Assembly: GCA_023055355.1 (NCBI GenBank)
Contig: JALJCS010000054.1
Span: 1-64,000 of the forward strand
From: Agelaius tricolor
Lineage: Eukaryota > Chordata > Aves > Passeriformes > Icteridae
Direction of reading: 5' to 3'
Length of the DNA stretch: 64,000 nt
The notes beneath the pieces were generated by a model. That model saw only the letters and a program-made list of their open reading frames with translations. It did no database searches and had not been told where the DNA came from. Shown piece by piece: positions 45,869 through 56,937 of this stretch (its first letter is position 1; the number at the start of each line of letters is the position of its first letter). The position numbers and the translations under genes were made by a program.

Positions 45869-48486
45869 TTGGTTTCTTGCTGCTCTGTGCAGAGTGATGG
45901 ATTTGCAGAGCCCTCACCTATTGGTTTTTTTTTTTTGAGATGAAAGCTAAGTTACTCCTATTTCTAAGCAACTGGGTTTTCCTAAGAGCCTCAGCTTTCA
46001 GCTGCTCTATTTTCAGGGGCAGGTATTCCTGACAAACACCATCCCAGCTCCTAAAGCAGCTGGAATACATCAGGGGCATCATAATTAAAAACTCTCACAG
46101 GTGAGGTGTTTGTGTGGCCAGAAGAAGACACTATAAAGAGATGCCTGTATATTTAAAAAAAAATCTAGATAAATAAACAATCCACCCCCTACAAAGTGGA
46201 AACTGTACTGAGCAAAAGGATCTTTTAGGGAGCAAAATATGGGAAATTTATGGTTTACAGGGCACCCTGGAAGAGCTGAACAGGAGGGTTGGGGTCATTG
46301 GGTGATGCAGAATGCACCACATTAAGATTAAACCATGCCAAGCTCAGGTTGAAAGTCAGCTCCACACTTCAGAGGCAGATTTTTAGCTCTGCAGGGAAGT
46401 GACAATTTACTGATGTGTCTGTCAGCATGAAAAGAGCTGAAATCCTCCTTCCAGCTAATAGCAACTGGAGGAAAAAGCAGAGGGACTCACAGGACTAAAG
46501 AACCTCCTCAAAAATAATTCATAGGAATAAGGAGCACTTAAGATGGGTAAAGCATCCACAGGATGAATTAATGGTGAACCTGGCTCTCAGCTTGGTAGAA
46601 CAGCTGAAAATTCCAATGTTTTCAAAGAGGACAAGGGATTAACCAAGCTAACAAGTCATCAGTATCAGCTGAGGAAAGGGGGGTGAAGTCATGGCAGTGA
46701 AGACAAAACAAACACGAAATGTGCAATCACAGAATTAATATTCAGACTTTCCTTCCTTCAGTAGAAAGGAGCTGTCACCCACAAATGCACAGTGCTGAGG
46801 ATGGAATTTAAAAATATCTTTTTCCCCTCTGCCAAAGCAGGTTTGCTTTAAAAAAAAAAAATCATCCTTTTTGCTTATTTAAAACCAGCTTGAGCAAGAC
46901 TGATATCACCCTCACAGAACTTGTATTTAGCTTTGTATTTTGCTAATTCTGATCTGCTAGGAAAGGATCCACACTTCCCTTCCCTACAAACCATCTCTCA
47001 GCCTCTGGTACACCATGTACTATTTAATATACCCACAGAGATGAGTGAGGCAAAAGCTCCAGCTGAAAATTACTCAAGGAACAGTGGTGTTAATAGAAAC
47101 CTGCCTGGGGGAATTAATGCTCATCATCCCAACCTTCCTGTGCCTGCCTGGATTGGTCTCCTTCCTGGATATCTGTGTCACACTTGGGCTGCAGAACTCC
47201 CTGCCAGACCTCCATCTTTTACTATTTTAGGTAATAAATGACTCAAATACCAAAAAGCATCACATTCTTTTTTTTTTTTTTTTGCCAGTAGCCAGAAGTC
47301 TTATTTCCTAATAGTTACAGCAGGATTTAATGCTTTTGACTTAGTGCTTTTGACATATAAAGTGTTATTTAAGTGTCATCATAAAGTACTCATGGAGAAA
47401 AGCCAGTTTAAAAAAAAATCAAAGATAATTCAGCAGGTTTAAAAAAAAATCAAAGATCATTTAGCAGGTTTAAAAAAAAAATCAAGCATAATTCAGCAGG
47501 GAAAATAATTTAAGCTTTTCATAAAGAAAAGATCTCACTTCCAAATGCTTTTCCAGCAGAGGTTCCTTCTCAGGGCTGTTTTCATCCCCTGATAATCAAG
47601 ATGGGAGTCACGCATAGATTTAAATAAGATATGGTGGGGAGCACTACTGTGGCTTGTCAGAGCTCTTCAGGGAACCTAGATCATCTTCATTACCAGAAAC
47701 AAACCAAAAAATACCTTAAATTGTCAGAAACAAGTATTTATTGCTTCAGAGCTACCCTCATTCAGGTTCACTGTTTCTCTGCTCTGCATGAGCAAAATGA
47801 TTAAATAAAAATCAGCAACTGAATTCTGTTGTTGCTGACAGAAATTCAATGCTCCAAACTTCTCTGAAATATGTGATTTAAAGGTAATTCTTGTGTTCTC
47901 TGGTCAGCTTTTCGGCACTGAAGAGCATTTTCAGTAGACAAGAACTGGTCTCCTCCCCTTCATGTGGAGTCTGTAAGAGGAATACTCAACTCTTCCAGCA
48001 CAGAAGTTGAAGCCTTTCTAGGTTTTTAGAGGTAACAGCAAAAAAAAACAAACAAAAAAACCCAAAACCAAAACAAAACAAAAAAATAAACTGGAAAACC
48101 AACCAGCTTCAAGTGTACAAGATGTTTTGTCAGCCTTTAAAAGTCAGAGTAGATTAAAAAAAATAAATTAAAAATAAATCTGACCAACCCCAGCCAGCTA
48201 TCACCAGACTCTGATGACAAATGGAAATACTGGGGCTTTGAGGAAATACCATTTTCTTATCTTTTGTCCTGCTGGCTCCTCCATCCCACACTACCAGCAG
48301 CAGAGAGATGGTCATGATGAAATCCAAATCAAAGAATGGTTTTGGGGTTTTTTTAAAAGAAATTCCAGTCCCAGATGTGTGAGGGCTACCTGGAACAGCC
48401 ATGGCATGGATGTGCTCATTCCTGCCCTTTCTTGGTGCCTTTCCAAACTCACTCTGGAAGCCCTGCAGAGGAAATCTCATTCAGCA
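45869..48486. other. No coding gene supported; one possible non-coding exon
   Basis: At 46017-46101 a very good plus-strand acceptor (GCTCTATTTTCAG) and donor (CTCACAG/GTGAGG) bound 85 bp that has stops in all three frames. It could only be a non-coding RNA exon or chance. A-runs lie at 46849-46861 and 48040-48085, and a T-run at 47269-47283. Confidence 0.3.
47405..47502. repeat. Tandem repeat, about 32-bp unit, three copies
   Basis: 'agtttaaaaaaaaatcaaa' followed by 'gataattcagcagg' recurs three times with small changes in the A-run length. Confidence 0.85.
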
Positions 48487-49167
48487 GGGATTTGGGGAGG
48501 ACCAAGACCTGGGATTTGGGGAGGACCAAGCCTTGGGATTTGGGGAGGACCAAGCCTTGGGATTTGGGGAAGAAAGACCTGGGATTTGGGCAAGACCAAG
48601 ATGTGGAATTTGGGGAAGAAAGACAAAGACCTGGGATTTGGGGAAGAAAGACCAAACCCTGGGATTTGGGGAGGACCAAGCCAAGCCTTGGGATTTCGGG
48701 AGGACCAAGCCTTGGGATTTGGGGAGGATCAAGACCTGGGATTAGGGGAAGAAAGACCAAGCCGTGGGATTTGGGGAAGAAAGACCAAGACCTGGGATTT
48801 TGGGAAAAAAGACAAAGACCTGGGATTTGGGGAAGACCAAGACATGGAATTTGGGGAAGACCAAGACATGGAATTTGGGGAAGAAAGACAAAGACCTGGG
48901 ATTTGGGGAAGAAAGACCAAGCCCTGGGATTTGGGGAGGACCAAGACCTGGGATTTGGGGAAGACCAAGACCAAGCCTTGGGATTAGGGGAGGACCAAGC
49001 TTTGGGATTTGGGAAAGACCAAGACCAAGCCTTGGGATTCGGGAAAGACCAAGACCAAGAGCAAGCCTTGGAATTTGGGGAGGACCAAGCTAAACCCTGG
49101 GATTTGGGGAGGACCAAGCCCTGGGATTTGGGGAGGACCAAGCTAAGCCTTGGGATTTGGGGAGGAC
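48487..49167. repeat. G-rich 24/28/30-bp minisatellite
   Basis: The core 24-mer 'gatttggggaggaccaagcc' plus 'ttgg' alternates with 28-mers (an 'agaa' insertion after 'gatttgggga') and 30-mers (a doubled 'accaag'). No unit has a stop codon in any forward frame, and the reverse strand is also open. Long overlapping open frames therefore arise (LGFGEDQ... forward, LPKSQGL... reverse), but unit lengths of 24 and 28 switch frame repeatedly. Confidence 0.95.
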
Positions 49168-49611
49168 TAAAGTGGTGGAATTGGCTGCTCCAGCCTGAAC
49201 CTGTGTCACTCCTGAGCCAGGCATGTGCTCCTCCAGCTGCAGGGCTGTTTTATAAGAGTGACTGAGCAGAAGTGGCGATTTTTCTTATTAATGCCATTTC
49301 TGGTTACCATGGAGCTCTGCTGGGAGTTCAGAGCTGCTCACCCACGCCAGGCACTGAGGAACATTATTACAGGCAAGACCCTTCAAGGACTTTTCAGGAA
49401 GATCATTCAGCCCACCCAAAATGCCAATTTAAAGTTCCCAGTAACAAGTGTAACTGGAATTTGAAGTGACCACTTGTGGGGTGGAAAGAGGGGGAGGAAG
49501 CTGGTGGTGGAACTGGGTTCATCCCAGGCTGATTATTAAACACTCAGCTGCTTTTTAAGGCTCAGAGAATGAGGAATTTGGACAGTAAAGGAAGGCAAAA
49601 TAATTAATGGT

Positions 49612-49688
49612 GCCCTGGGCAGGGCCTGGAGCCACTGGATGATCCTTTTGGGGCTCTTTCAACTCCGAATATTCTGTAGTTCTATGAT
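49612..49688 (+). mobile_element. CR1 LINE, 3' terminus
   Basis: 'ggatgatccttttggggctc' then 'aactccgaatattctgtagt' is the end of a CR1 subfamily of the kind at 34439. Confidence 0.75.
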
Positions 49689-50063
49689 CAGCAAGCATAA
49701 TTCAGGAAAAGTTATCCAGAAGTGCTGTTCAGAAAGGGTTATTCACAGGGCAGCACCTCCCAGTGAGGAAACAGGAGGGCAGAAACCCTGGCAGAGAAGA
49801 GAAACCTGGGCAGGGGTTTCTCATATTCCAGTATCAGAGATGTGAGACAGTAAAAAAGCAGCAAGGGAAGAAGATGAAGCTGTGGTGGGGCATCACCATT
49901 ATTATTTTTTCCTTCTTTCCCAACCAGGATGAAGGATGGCAGGGATCCCCCAGTGCTTGTGGGGCTTTTGGACTGCAGAAACTACAAAAATCCTACAGCT
50001 CTTACACAAATCACAGCAAAACCCATGGAAAAAAAACCAAAAAAACCACCAAAAACCAAGTTA

Positions 50064-50345
50064 CAGAATGGTTTGGGTTGGAAGGGACTTTAAAGACTGT
50101 CTGGTTCCTGGACACCTCTCACCTGCCCAAGTTACCCCATGCAGCCTGGGCTTGAACACTTCCAGGGATGGGGAGTCCACAACCGCTCAGGGCAACCTGT
50201 GCCTGGGACTCATAGCAAAGAATTTCTCCTCATCTCCAATCCAAACCTACTTTCCTTCACTTAAAGCCATTCCCCCTTGTCCGCTCACTCCATGCCATGG
50301 TAAAAGTCTCTCCTCAGCTCTCTTGGAGGCTGCTTACACCTCGTG
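50064..50345 (-). mobile_element. CR1 LINE, 3' fragment
   Basis: 'acagaatggtttgggttgga', 'gcctgggcttgaacacttcc' and 'aagccattcccccttgtcc' in minus-strand order. Confidence 0.9.
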
Positions 50346-50802
50346 GAACCCTTCAAAAACTAACAAAACCCACTGTGAAGCCTCAAGCAACAGACCATAA
50401 CCTGAGCTGCCAGGCAGAAAAAAAATCCCATAGTCCCATAATTGGATAATAAATAAAAAAATAATTTGAAAAAATTAAATAAAAAATTTAAAAATAATGA
50501 TTTGATAAAAATAATCCCATAATCTCTCTGCATCTCTTTTTCTTCTCCAAACCCCCAAAACTGGGAGGACACAGCCCTCTTCTACCAGGCTAATCCACAC
50601 ACAAGCTCCTGTGCTGCCTGTCCCAGAGCTCACACACCCCTGCCAGAATGGAAATCACCACTAAGCTCTCACAGCAAACATCTCCATGGCAAGGCACTGG
50701 CTGGAGTGGGTCAGAGGGCCAGAGACTGGTGGAGGCAGAGAGGACAAGGAGCAAGTCTTGAGATCCCAGCATTGATAAAACCTCATTCAAAACACTGAGG
50801 TC

Positions 50803-51222
50803 TGGCATATTCACATTTTCTGAAAAATCCCTTCGCCCAGGATTTTCCTCCTGGGAAGCTGAGAAGCCTCAGAGAAAAAGGAAAACAATTCTTATCTCAT
50901 TTACTTCTCCTGTGTTGTGCTCATGTGGAATGTGTTTGGAGATTGTTTACCCACAGGTGATTGTTCCATTGGATTCTGCTGGGAGTTGTTTTCACTCTTT
51001 GGCCAATCAGGGCCAAGCTGTGTTGGGACTCTGGAGAGAGTCAGGAGTTTTCATTATTATCTTTTTAGCATTCTGTCTGTAACCTTTCTCTATTCTTTAG
51101 TATAGTTTAATGTAGTAATCTTTGATATAATATAGTACTATAAAATAATAAATTAGCCTTCTGAGAACATGGAGTCAGATTCATCATTCATTCCAACATT
51201 GAGGCACCCTGCAAATACAATA
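50803..51222 (+). mobile_element. Solo LTR, 420 bp, same family as 34037
   Basis: It runs TGGCATATTCACATT... to ...CAAATACAATA, with flanks gaggtc (50797-50802) and gaggcc (51223-51228), a 6-bp duplication with one mismatch. It contains GGCCAATCAGGGCC, then 'aataataaattagcc' and 'ggagtcagattcatc', matching the other two copies in reverse orientation. It has lost about two bases at its start. Confidence 0.85.
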
Positions 51223-51386
51223 GAGGCCAGCCAACTCCAGCCTTCCATTGAAAGAATCACCAGATCAACACCAGGCTTATTCCTTACCATACAGACAGTA
51301 GGGGATGAAGTCTTTAAAAAGCTGTTGAATCACACCCATTCTTAAAAATAAATTGATTTTTAAGAGGCATGCTGCTTTGGAGGTAC

Positions 51387-51561
51387 GTATTCCTCATTGT
51401 CCTAATGACAGAGCTGGCCGAGGGCAGCCCTTTGGAGGCTGAGCTGGGGCTGCTGTCGTGCTGTTCCAGCAGGGTGGTGTGGCAGAGGAAGTTCTCCAGC
51501 AGACAATGCTCTCTCAGGGTCTGATTGTGGAGCTGAGGCAGGGCCACATGGCCCGTGACCC
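51387..51561 (-). CDS. Probable coding exon, 175 bp, GC3-rich
   Basis: The minus-strand acceptor CTGTGCCTTTCAG precedes two bases and 57 open codons. Third positions are strongly G/C (CTG CTG GAG AAC TTC CTC TGC CAC ACC ACC). The peptide includes VALPQLHNQTLREHCLLENF and later SSASKGLPSASSVIR. GC3 drops sharply after AATAC, which supports an exon edge at AATAC/GTACCT. That donor is weak. If it is not used, the frame runs on to a TAA at 51316-51314 and this would be a last exon. The first part may be helical and the second is Ser-rich. I do not recognise the protein. The start phase (1) does not match the end of 54129-54170, so at least one exon is missing between them or this is another gene. 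Confidence 0.5.
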
Positions 51562-52439
51562 CTGAAAGGCACAGAATGGCTTCCATTCCTCCTTTGTGCT
51601 GTTGTGGTGGAGTGGAGAACAACTGGGATGTTTAAAGGGGATTTTGTAGGGGCTGGGGAGGTCTGGAGCGTGGCAAGCCTGAATTCATTCCATCCTTCAC
51701 ATCCTTACAGGAGCTCAGCAGGACTTGAGTTATTTTTTAAGGCTATTTTTTAAGAGATAACCTTTCTTCCAAGAGTGCATCTCCAGGCAGGGTTATCAAG
51801 GCTGCCTGACTCTCCCCAGCTCTGCTTTCAGTTGGTTATAAATTCATCAAGCCCTGGCTGTTCAGGGTAGGAGTTTGCATGCTAGGCTGGGTCTGCCTGG
51901 GGCACAGTTCTCTTGGAACATGTGAATCCAACTGCTTCTCAGAAAGCAGCATGGGAATAAACACATTGTTTTGTTCAATTTCTGGTGGCTTTTTCCATTT
52001 TTTTTTCCTTAGAGCCTTGGACCCATGATTTAGAACAAGGGCTTTAATGAGCGAGGGACAAGCTTTTTGTGTCAAATTTCATTTTTGTCATCGCCAAAAA
52101 TCCAGGCAAATTATAAGCCTTTTGAGAGGAGGAGAAAAAGCAACTAAATTGCATATGCTCAACAGCCCTTAGAGTTCAGGATTTAAAACTCAAGGGCTTT
52201 GGCTTTGCTGAGGAAAAATTGGAAGCAGGTATGGGGCAAGCAGGAGGTAACGAACAGGAGGCAGTGAAAAAGTCGAGGAAATGTGCAACAGCAGGGGATA
52301 CACCAGGAAAATTGGTGACTGGAGGAGATTCAAAAGCCAGGTTTGAAGGCAACAGGGCCAGAGCAAGTGGGAAGAAGAAGGAACAGCATCAAGACAAAGG
52401 TGCCAAGAAGTCCTCCACTGGCTCCAACAAAAAGTACAA
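51562..52439. other. Two protein-like frames without splice support
   Basis: A minus-strand frame at 51836-52010 (including KKPPEIEQNNVFIPMLLSEK) ends at TAA but lacks an acceptor with a pyrimidine tract. A plus-strand frame at 52219-52440 is Lys/Ser-rich (GKKKEQHQDKGAKKSSTGS) and runs into a CR1. Neither is called. Confidence 0.25.
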
Positions 52440-52560
52440 AATCATGGAATGGTTTGGCTTGGAAGGGACCTTTAAGATCATCTTTTGCATCTTGTTTCCA
52501 ACCGCCTGCCATCATCAGGAACACTTTCCACTAAACCAGGTTTCTCAAGCCCCACCCAAC
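52440..52560 (-). mobile_element. CR1 LINE, 3' fragment
   Basis: 'aatcatggaatggtttggct' then 'tggaagggacctttaagatc' and 'ctcaagccccacccaacat'. Confidence 0.82.
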
Positions 52561-53194
52561 ATTCTATAGGATGTGTGGGAGCTCATTTCACCCTTTCTCC
52601 AGCAGTGGCAAGAGCCATTTACCAAAGTCTATTTTGTATGTCCGATTCAGGGGGAAAAGGGCTCCCAAAAAGCCCTTTGCAGCCTGAGCCTGGAGCTTTG
52701 CTGCTGGTTGATTTTCGTTGTTTTAAGGTTATTTTAAGGAGCAGGATCTGCCCAGCAGCCCTGCAAACACAACCCTGCTGCTGGGCAGCCCCACCACCAG
52801 AGGCACAGAGCAGCACTTTCCCAGTAGCAGGCAGGAATTAGCAAGTTTTATTTCTGATTTGGGGAGTGAAAGAGCGCCAGTCAGTGTTTAATTATTGCCC
52901 CATAAAACATCCAGCTTTAGTTCCATTCTTCTCGGCTCCCCAGAACTGCTTTGGTGGCCTTCAACCATCTGGCACCAAGTTGGGTGTTGGGCCTTGTGCT
53001 GGAGGGAAAGGGATCCAAAACTGTGGCCCTGTGAAGCCTTGCCCAACATTTGTCTAACCTTGGATCTGAGGATTATCCAGTTTTCCTTTGTGCTTTGGGA
53101 CAGGGGTGGAAAAGCACGGGGTAAAGGCAACAGCCGATGGTTCTGCCACCACAGGAATAAACTGCTCCAGAGATTTCCTGTTGGACTGGGTCCA

Positions 53195-53672
53195 GAGGAG
53201 ACACCAACTTGATTTGAGGGCTGCATCACCTCTGCTGCGAGGGAAGGCTGAGAGAATTGGGATTGTCCAGCCTGGAGAAGAGAAGGCTTTGGGGTGACCT
53301 AATTGTGGCCTTTCAGAATATGAAGGGGCTCCGAGAAAGATGGAGAAGGACTATTGACAAGGGTCTGGAGTGACAGGGGAAGGGAAAATGGATTCCCATG
53401 CCAGAGGGCAGGGTTAGATGGGATATTGGGAAGAAATCCTTCCCTGTGAGGGTGGGGAGGCCCTGGCACAGGGTGCCCAGAGAAGCAACCTGGAAGTGTT
53501 CACCATCCTTGGAAGCGTTCACCATCCCTGGAAGTGTCCAAGGCCAGGTTAGACAGGGCTTGGAACAACTTGGTCTGTGGAAGGTGTCCCTGCCCATGGC
53601 AGGGGGTGGAATGGGATGATCTTTAGGGTCCATTCCAATCCAAACCATTCCACAGTTTCCACATTTTTCAAT
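53195..53672 (+). mobile_element. CR1 LINE, ~480-bp 3' part
   Basis: Plus-strand landmarks run in order: 'ggattgtccagcctggagaa', 'gggtgacctaattgtggcct', 'gatgggatattgggaagaaa', 'ggacagggcttggaacaac'-type sequence, then 'atccaaaccattccaca'. A short stretch ('gttcaccatccttggaagc') is doubled inside. Confidence 0.9.
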
Positions 53673-53879
53673 ATTCCACATTCCACAATTTTCCCTCTAG
53701 CGAGGGGTTCTACACCGTACTAAGACTTAAATCAGTTGTGCACCAGCAGGAGTTAAAAAGGCTATAAATACAAATCCCCAGTTCAAATCCTGCCCATCTC
53801 ATGTGCAGAACCTCCAGATGGAGGTTGCACCTCCAGTTCTGAGATTACAACACCACAGGCACAAGGTTCAAGCACTCGA

Positions 53880-53951
53880 TCACTTGTGGGGTAGAGGAAA
53901 AGTCAAAGCTCTGATCTCATCCTCTTCCTTCACAGGAGCTTCAAACAGAAT
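53880..53951 (-). CDS. Candidate last coding exon, 23 codons plus stop
   Basis: The minus-strand acceptor GAGTGTTACCAG is followed by a phase-0 frame containing ILFEAPVKEEDEIRALTFPL and ending PHK, then TGA at 53882-53880. It follows the exon at 54129-54170 after a 177-bp intron and keeps that exon's frame. The acidic/basic patch KEEDEIR suggests a soluble tail. The weak pyrimidine tract and the absence of a nearby AATAAA on this strand leave it uncertain. Confidence 0.33.
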   Translation of the reverse strand: MLFEAPVKEEDEIRALTFPLPHK

Positions 53952-54128
53952 CTGGTAACACTCAGCTCATTTCATGCTTCAAATGAGCCTCTGCTAATGT
54001 AGCTGCAGGGGCTGGGCTGGAGTGTTTGAGAACTTCACTATTTGCTGGTGGAAGCCAAGGGTTCCTGCTTCTAATCAGGGGCAGAGCAGAGCTCTAAAGC
54101 CCAAAATCTCCTCAGGACCAAGACTTAC

Positions 54129-54170
54129 ACACCACCTCTTCTCCTTCAGTTTATTCCTCTCACTTTCGAG
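54129..54170 (-). CDS. Probable internal coding exon, 42 bp
   Basis: A strong minus-strand acceptor (ATTCTTTTGTTTTCAG) and a perfect GTAAGT donor bound 42 bases in phase 0, reading LESERNKLKEKRWC. The charged Leu-rich pattern suggests a coiled-coil segment. The start phase agrees with the exon ending at 57589. I do not recognise the protein. Confidence 0.52.
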
Positions 54171-54597
54171 CTGAAAACAAAAGAATTTTGTCAAGTGTTT
54201 TGAGGTTTGTTAGAAGTCTAAGCAACTAGAAGTACACCTTATGGAAAAGTTAACTTCAGATCTGACCCCAGCAGCCTTTCCTTCCCCTTTTGTCAGCCCA
54301 CACTTTTAAGAAGGTCAGTTTTATATGCTTTTGTCTTGTTTTTCAAGCCCCTGCCAACTTTCCATACACACAAAGTTTATCATACCTTGTTCAGGGTACA
54401 ATAAAAGCATATGAGAGCATCTAAAAATGAGGCAGAAATGGATCTATTACATTGCTTTATTCAATTTATGGCTTGCAGGGAAAGGTAATGAGACCTAAAG
54501 AGAAATAGATAGAACAGGAGTCTACCCCTAAAAGTTACCCCTCACAGTTCAGTTTCACATTTGCAATTCCACAGCACTTGGTGTCTATTTACTGAGA

Positions 54598-54640
54598 CAA
54601 AAAAAAAAAAAAAAAAAAAAACAAAAAACAAACAAACAAA
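54598..54640. repeat. Poly-A / (CAAA)n tract
   Basis: About 22 A residues, then CAAA units and a C-run. Confidence 0.9.
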
Positions 54641-55375
54641 ACCCCCCACTTTTTTACAATAGGATAGGTTTCATAAAAACGAGATTTTTTAGCTCCCCAG
54701 CCTGGGTAGAATCCTCATTAGCAATTCCACAGTCCTGCTGTGCTTCAGACAGCTGTACTTTTAGTATGAGGCAGGTTAATAGCCTCTCTCCCAGTCACTG
54801 TCAAGCCAAGTGCTTGTTAGTGGTCTCAGCTCTGTCCCAAATCTGTCAAACAGCTTCCACTTGCTCAGCCACATCACCCTTACAACAACTGCTGGGCACA
54901 GCAAATCCCTTTAAAAACAGTCCTTGTAGGTTTAAAGGTAACAAGGAGAGCAGCAGAAAGGTGAAAAGGACAAGCTCTGAAGCTGATGATAACAAGGCAG
55001 GGAATGTGTCTCATCCACTTAGGGTCCCTGGGCTTTCCAACCAAAAACAAGTTGAGGAACAAGTCAACACCAATACTGGGGGAGGTTTGACCCTCAGCTC
55101 GGCCTGTTCCTGGATTTCCACTTGTTTCTGTCCTAGGCTCATCCCTTTTCTCTCAGCTCTTACACAACCTGGCTGCATCCTGCTTTCCTGGAGTGACAGA
55201 AATGTGGCTGTGTCTCCACCAAAACATCCTTTTTCCCTGTAACCACATATCCATAAATACACTTACACAACTGCTTTGCATGCTCCAAGGTCAGGGTGAG
55301 CAAGTTTTTTAGGGGATTGCATTCCCATCTCACATCAACACCCACGTGCTGTGGATCAGTTTTGCTCTTCTGTCA
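54641..55375. other. No exon called; possible microexon
   Basis: On the minus strand, 'TTTCTGTCACTCCAG' precedes 24 bases (ESRMQPGC) and then GTAAGAG near 55182. It would be in phase between the exons at 57589 and 54129, but it is too short to support alone. Confidence 0.25.
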
Positions 55376-55625
55376 CAGAATCCCAGAGTGGTTTGGGCTG
55401 GAAGAGACCTTAAAGTCCATTTCATTCCACCCCCATCCATGGGCAGGGACACCTTCCACTGTCCCAGGGTGCTCCAGCCTGGCCTTGGACACTTCCAGGG
55501 ATCCAGGGGCAGCCACAGCTGCTCTGGGCACCCTGTGCCAGGGCCTGCCCACCCTGACAGGGAAGGATTTTTATTCTTCTTATCTCATCTAAACCTTCTC
55601 TCAGCTTGAACCTATTGCCTCTTGT
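55376..55625 (-). mobile_element. CR1 LINE, 3' fragment
   Basis: 'cacagaatcccagagtggtt', 'gaccttaaagtccatttcat' and 'gggtgctccagcctggcctt'. Part of the usual sequence between the last two blocks is deleted. Confidence 0.88.
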
Positions 55626-55899
55626 CCTGTCACATACCATCACTCATCAGGAAATGCTCCAGCCAAAGGATAAACTGTACAGAATTAAGGAGTTTGGCAG
55701 AGTAGAAATTGAATACAATCACACTCCCTCCAGCAAATATTATCTAACATCACCACAACACTCTGAACGAGAAAAGGACAACTTCCAACCCTCCCCAACT
55801 CCAAGGTGCTGGGGAGAGGAGATTAGGAACAAGTGGCTTCATAATCCACGCTGGACAGTCTGGTATTTGAGAGTGGCATTGGACAAACAAGTATTTCCT

Positions 55900-56058
55900 T
55901 GAGAAGAGAGGTTGTGGAGTCCCCATCCCTGGAGGAGACAGGTTGGATAGGGCTTGAAACAACCTGGGATAGAGCAAGGTGTCCCTGCCCATGGCATGGA
56001 GTTGGAATGAGATGATTTTCAAGACCCCTTCCAACCCAAACCATTCCATGATTCTGTT
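55900..56058 (+). mobile_element. CR1 LINE, 3' end
   Basis: 'agaggttgtggagtccccat' through 'ggttggatagggcttgaaac' to 'ccaacccaaaccattccatg' and 'attctg'. Confidence 0.9.
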
Positions 56059-56094
56059 TATCACTTGTGGGATAGAGGCTGTAGGAAAAGTCCA

Positions 56095-56265
56095 AACTTT
56101 ATTAATTTAATACATTTATTATTTAATTGTTACAACATTATAATTATAATATTAATAACATATTAAGTATTATTAATATGATTATAATAATGTGGGCTGT
56201 ATTAAATTTTATTTATATATATTATAATTATATGAATAATTATATTAATATAATTTAAGGCTTAA
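56095..56265. repeat. Extremely A/T-rich block
   Basis: About 170 bp almost without G or C, made of TATTAA/ATAATTA-type words with local inverted symmetry. It starts just beyond a CR1 end. Confidence 0.9.
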
Positions 56266-56680
56266 ATTTATCCCTGGATTCCAAACCCTCAGCATCCACT
56301 GGACTGCAAGGAAGCTCCTGCAGCAGGAATGCTGATCAGCAGCTCCCCTTTGCTCTTAGCCTTGCACGAGGCTTTGGGATCACCTGTCAGCCCTGGCTTG
56401 CTGCAGGAAGGACTCACGTGGCACCATTACATAAAACCCACCTTCCTCCAGGGGGAAAAGCAGCTGGGAACAGCTCCTCCATCCTTATTATCCTGCTTCA
56501 AACACCCAGTGCAGAGACCACGGGAGATCTCAGAGTGACAAGATCTGCTGGGGGCTCCATCAGCTTTGATTCTTCCAGCTCCTGGAGCACACGAATCCAG
56601 GGGAGCGTTTCCGAGGATGAAGCACCTCGTTCAGGCACAGCAGCAGCTCAGGAAGACTCTGACATTTGTTTTTATTTCAG

Positions 56681-56797
56681 TTCCAAGTGGAAGGCATCCC
56701 CAGGCTGAGCGAGCTGCCAGCCCCAAGCCTGCAGAGAGCACAGAGCAGCCATTCCAGCTCTGCTGCACGGGGCATCCCCGTGCTGGCTCCTGATTAG
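56681..56797 (+). CDS. Candidate plus-strand last exon (weak)
   Basis: A very good acceptor (GACATTTGTTTTTATTTCAG) is followed by 38 open codons and TAG at 56795-56797. The peptide opens FQVEGIPRLSELPAPSLQ and is Ser/Ala-rich towards the end. AATAAA lies 135 bp downstream. A second frame also stays open for 37 codons, so the coding frame is not certain. No upstream plus-strand exon could be paired with it, and it lies opposite the minus-strand exon group. Confidence 0.22.
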   Translation, partial: FQVEGIPRLSELPAPSLQRAQSSHSSSAARGIPVLAPD

Positions 56798-56931
56798 AAA
56801 CTCATTCCTCAATTCCCTTAGCTGGGGAGAGGCTGCCAGGGGGGCTGATGGGGCCAAACCCTCGTGTCCAAGGGAAGAATGGCTCATTTGAAGGGAATCT
56901 ATAACAGCAAGAACACAGGAATCCAGAGATT

Positions 56932-56937
56932 AATAAA
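56932..56937 (+). terminator. AATAAA polyadenylation-signal match
   Basis: A consensus hexamer downstream of the candidate plus-strand last exon. The motif is frequent by chance in A-rich DNA. Confidence 0.2.

Noticed and set aside
48375..49265. 296-codon open frame as a real gene
   Set aside because: It lies in a minisatellite without stop codons; overlapping frames on both strands are equally open, and unit lengths break the frame.
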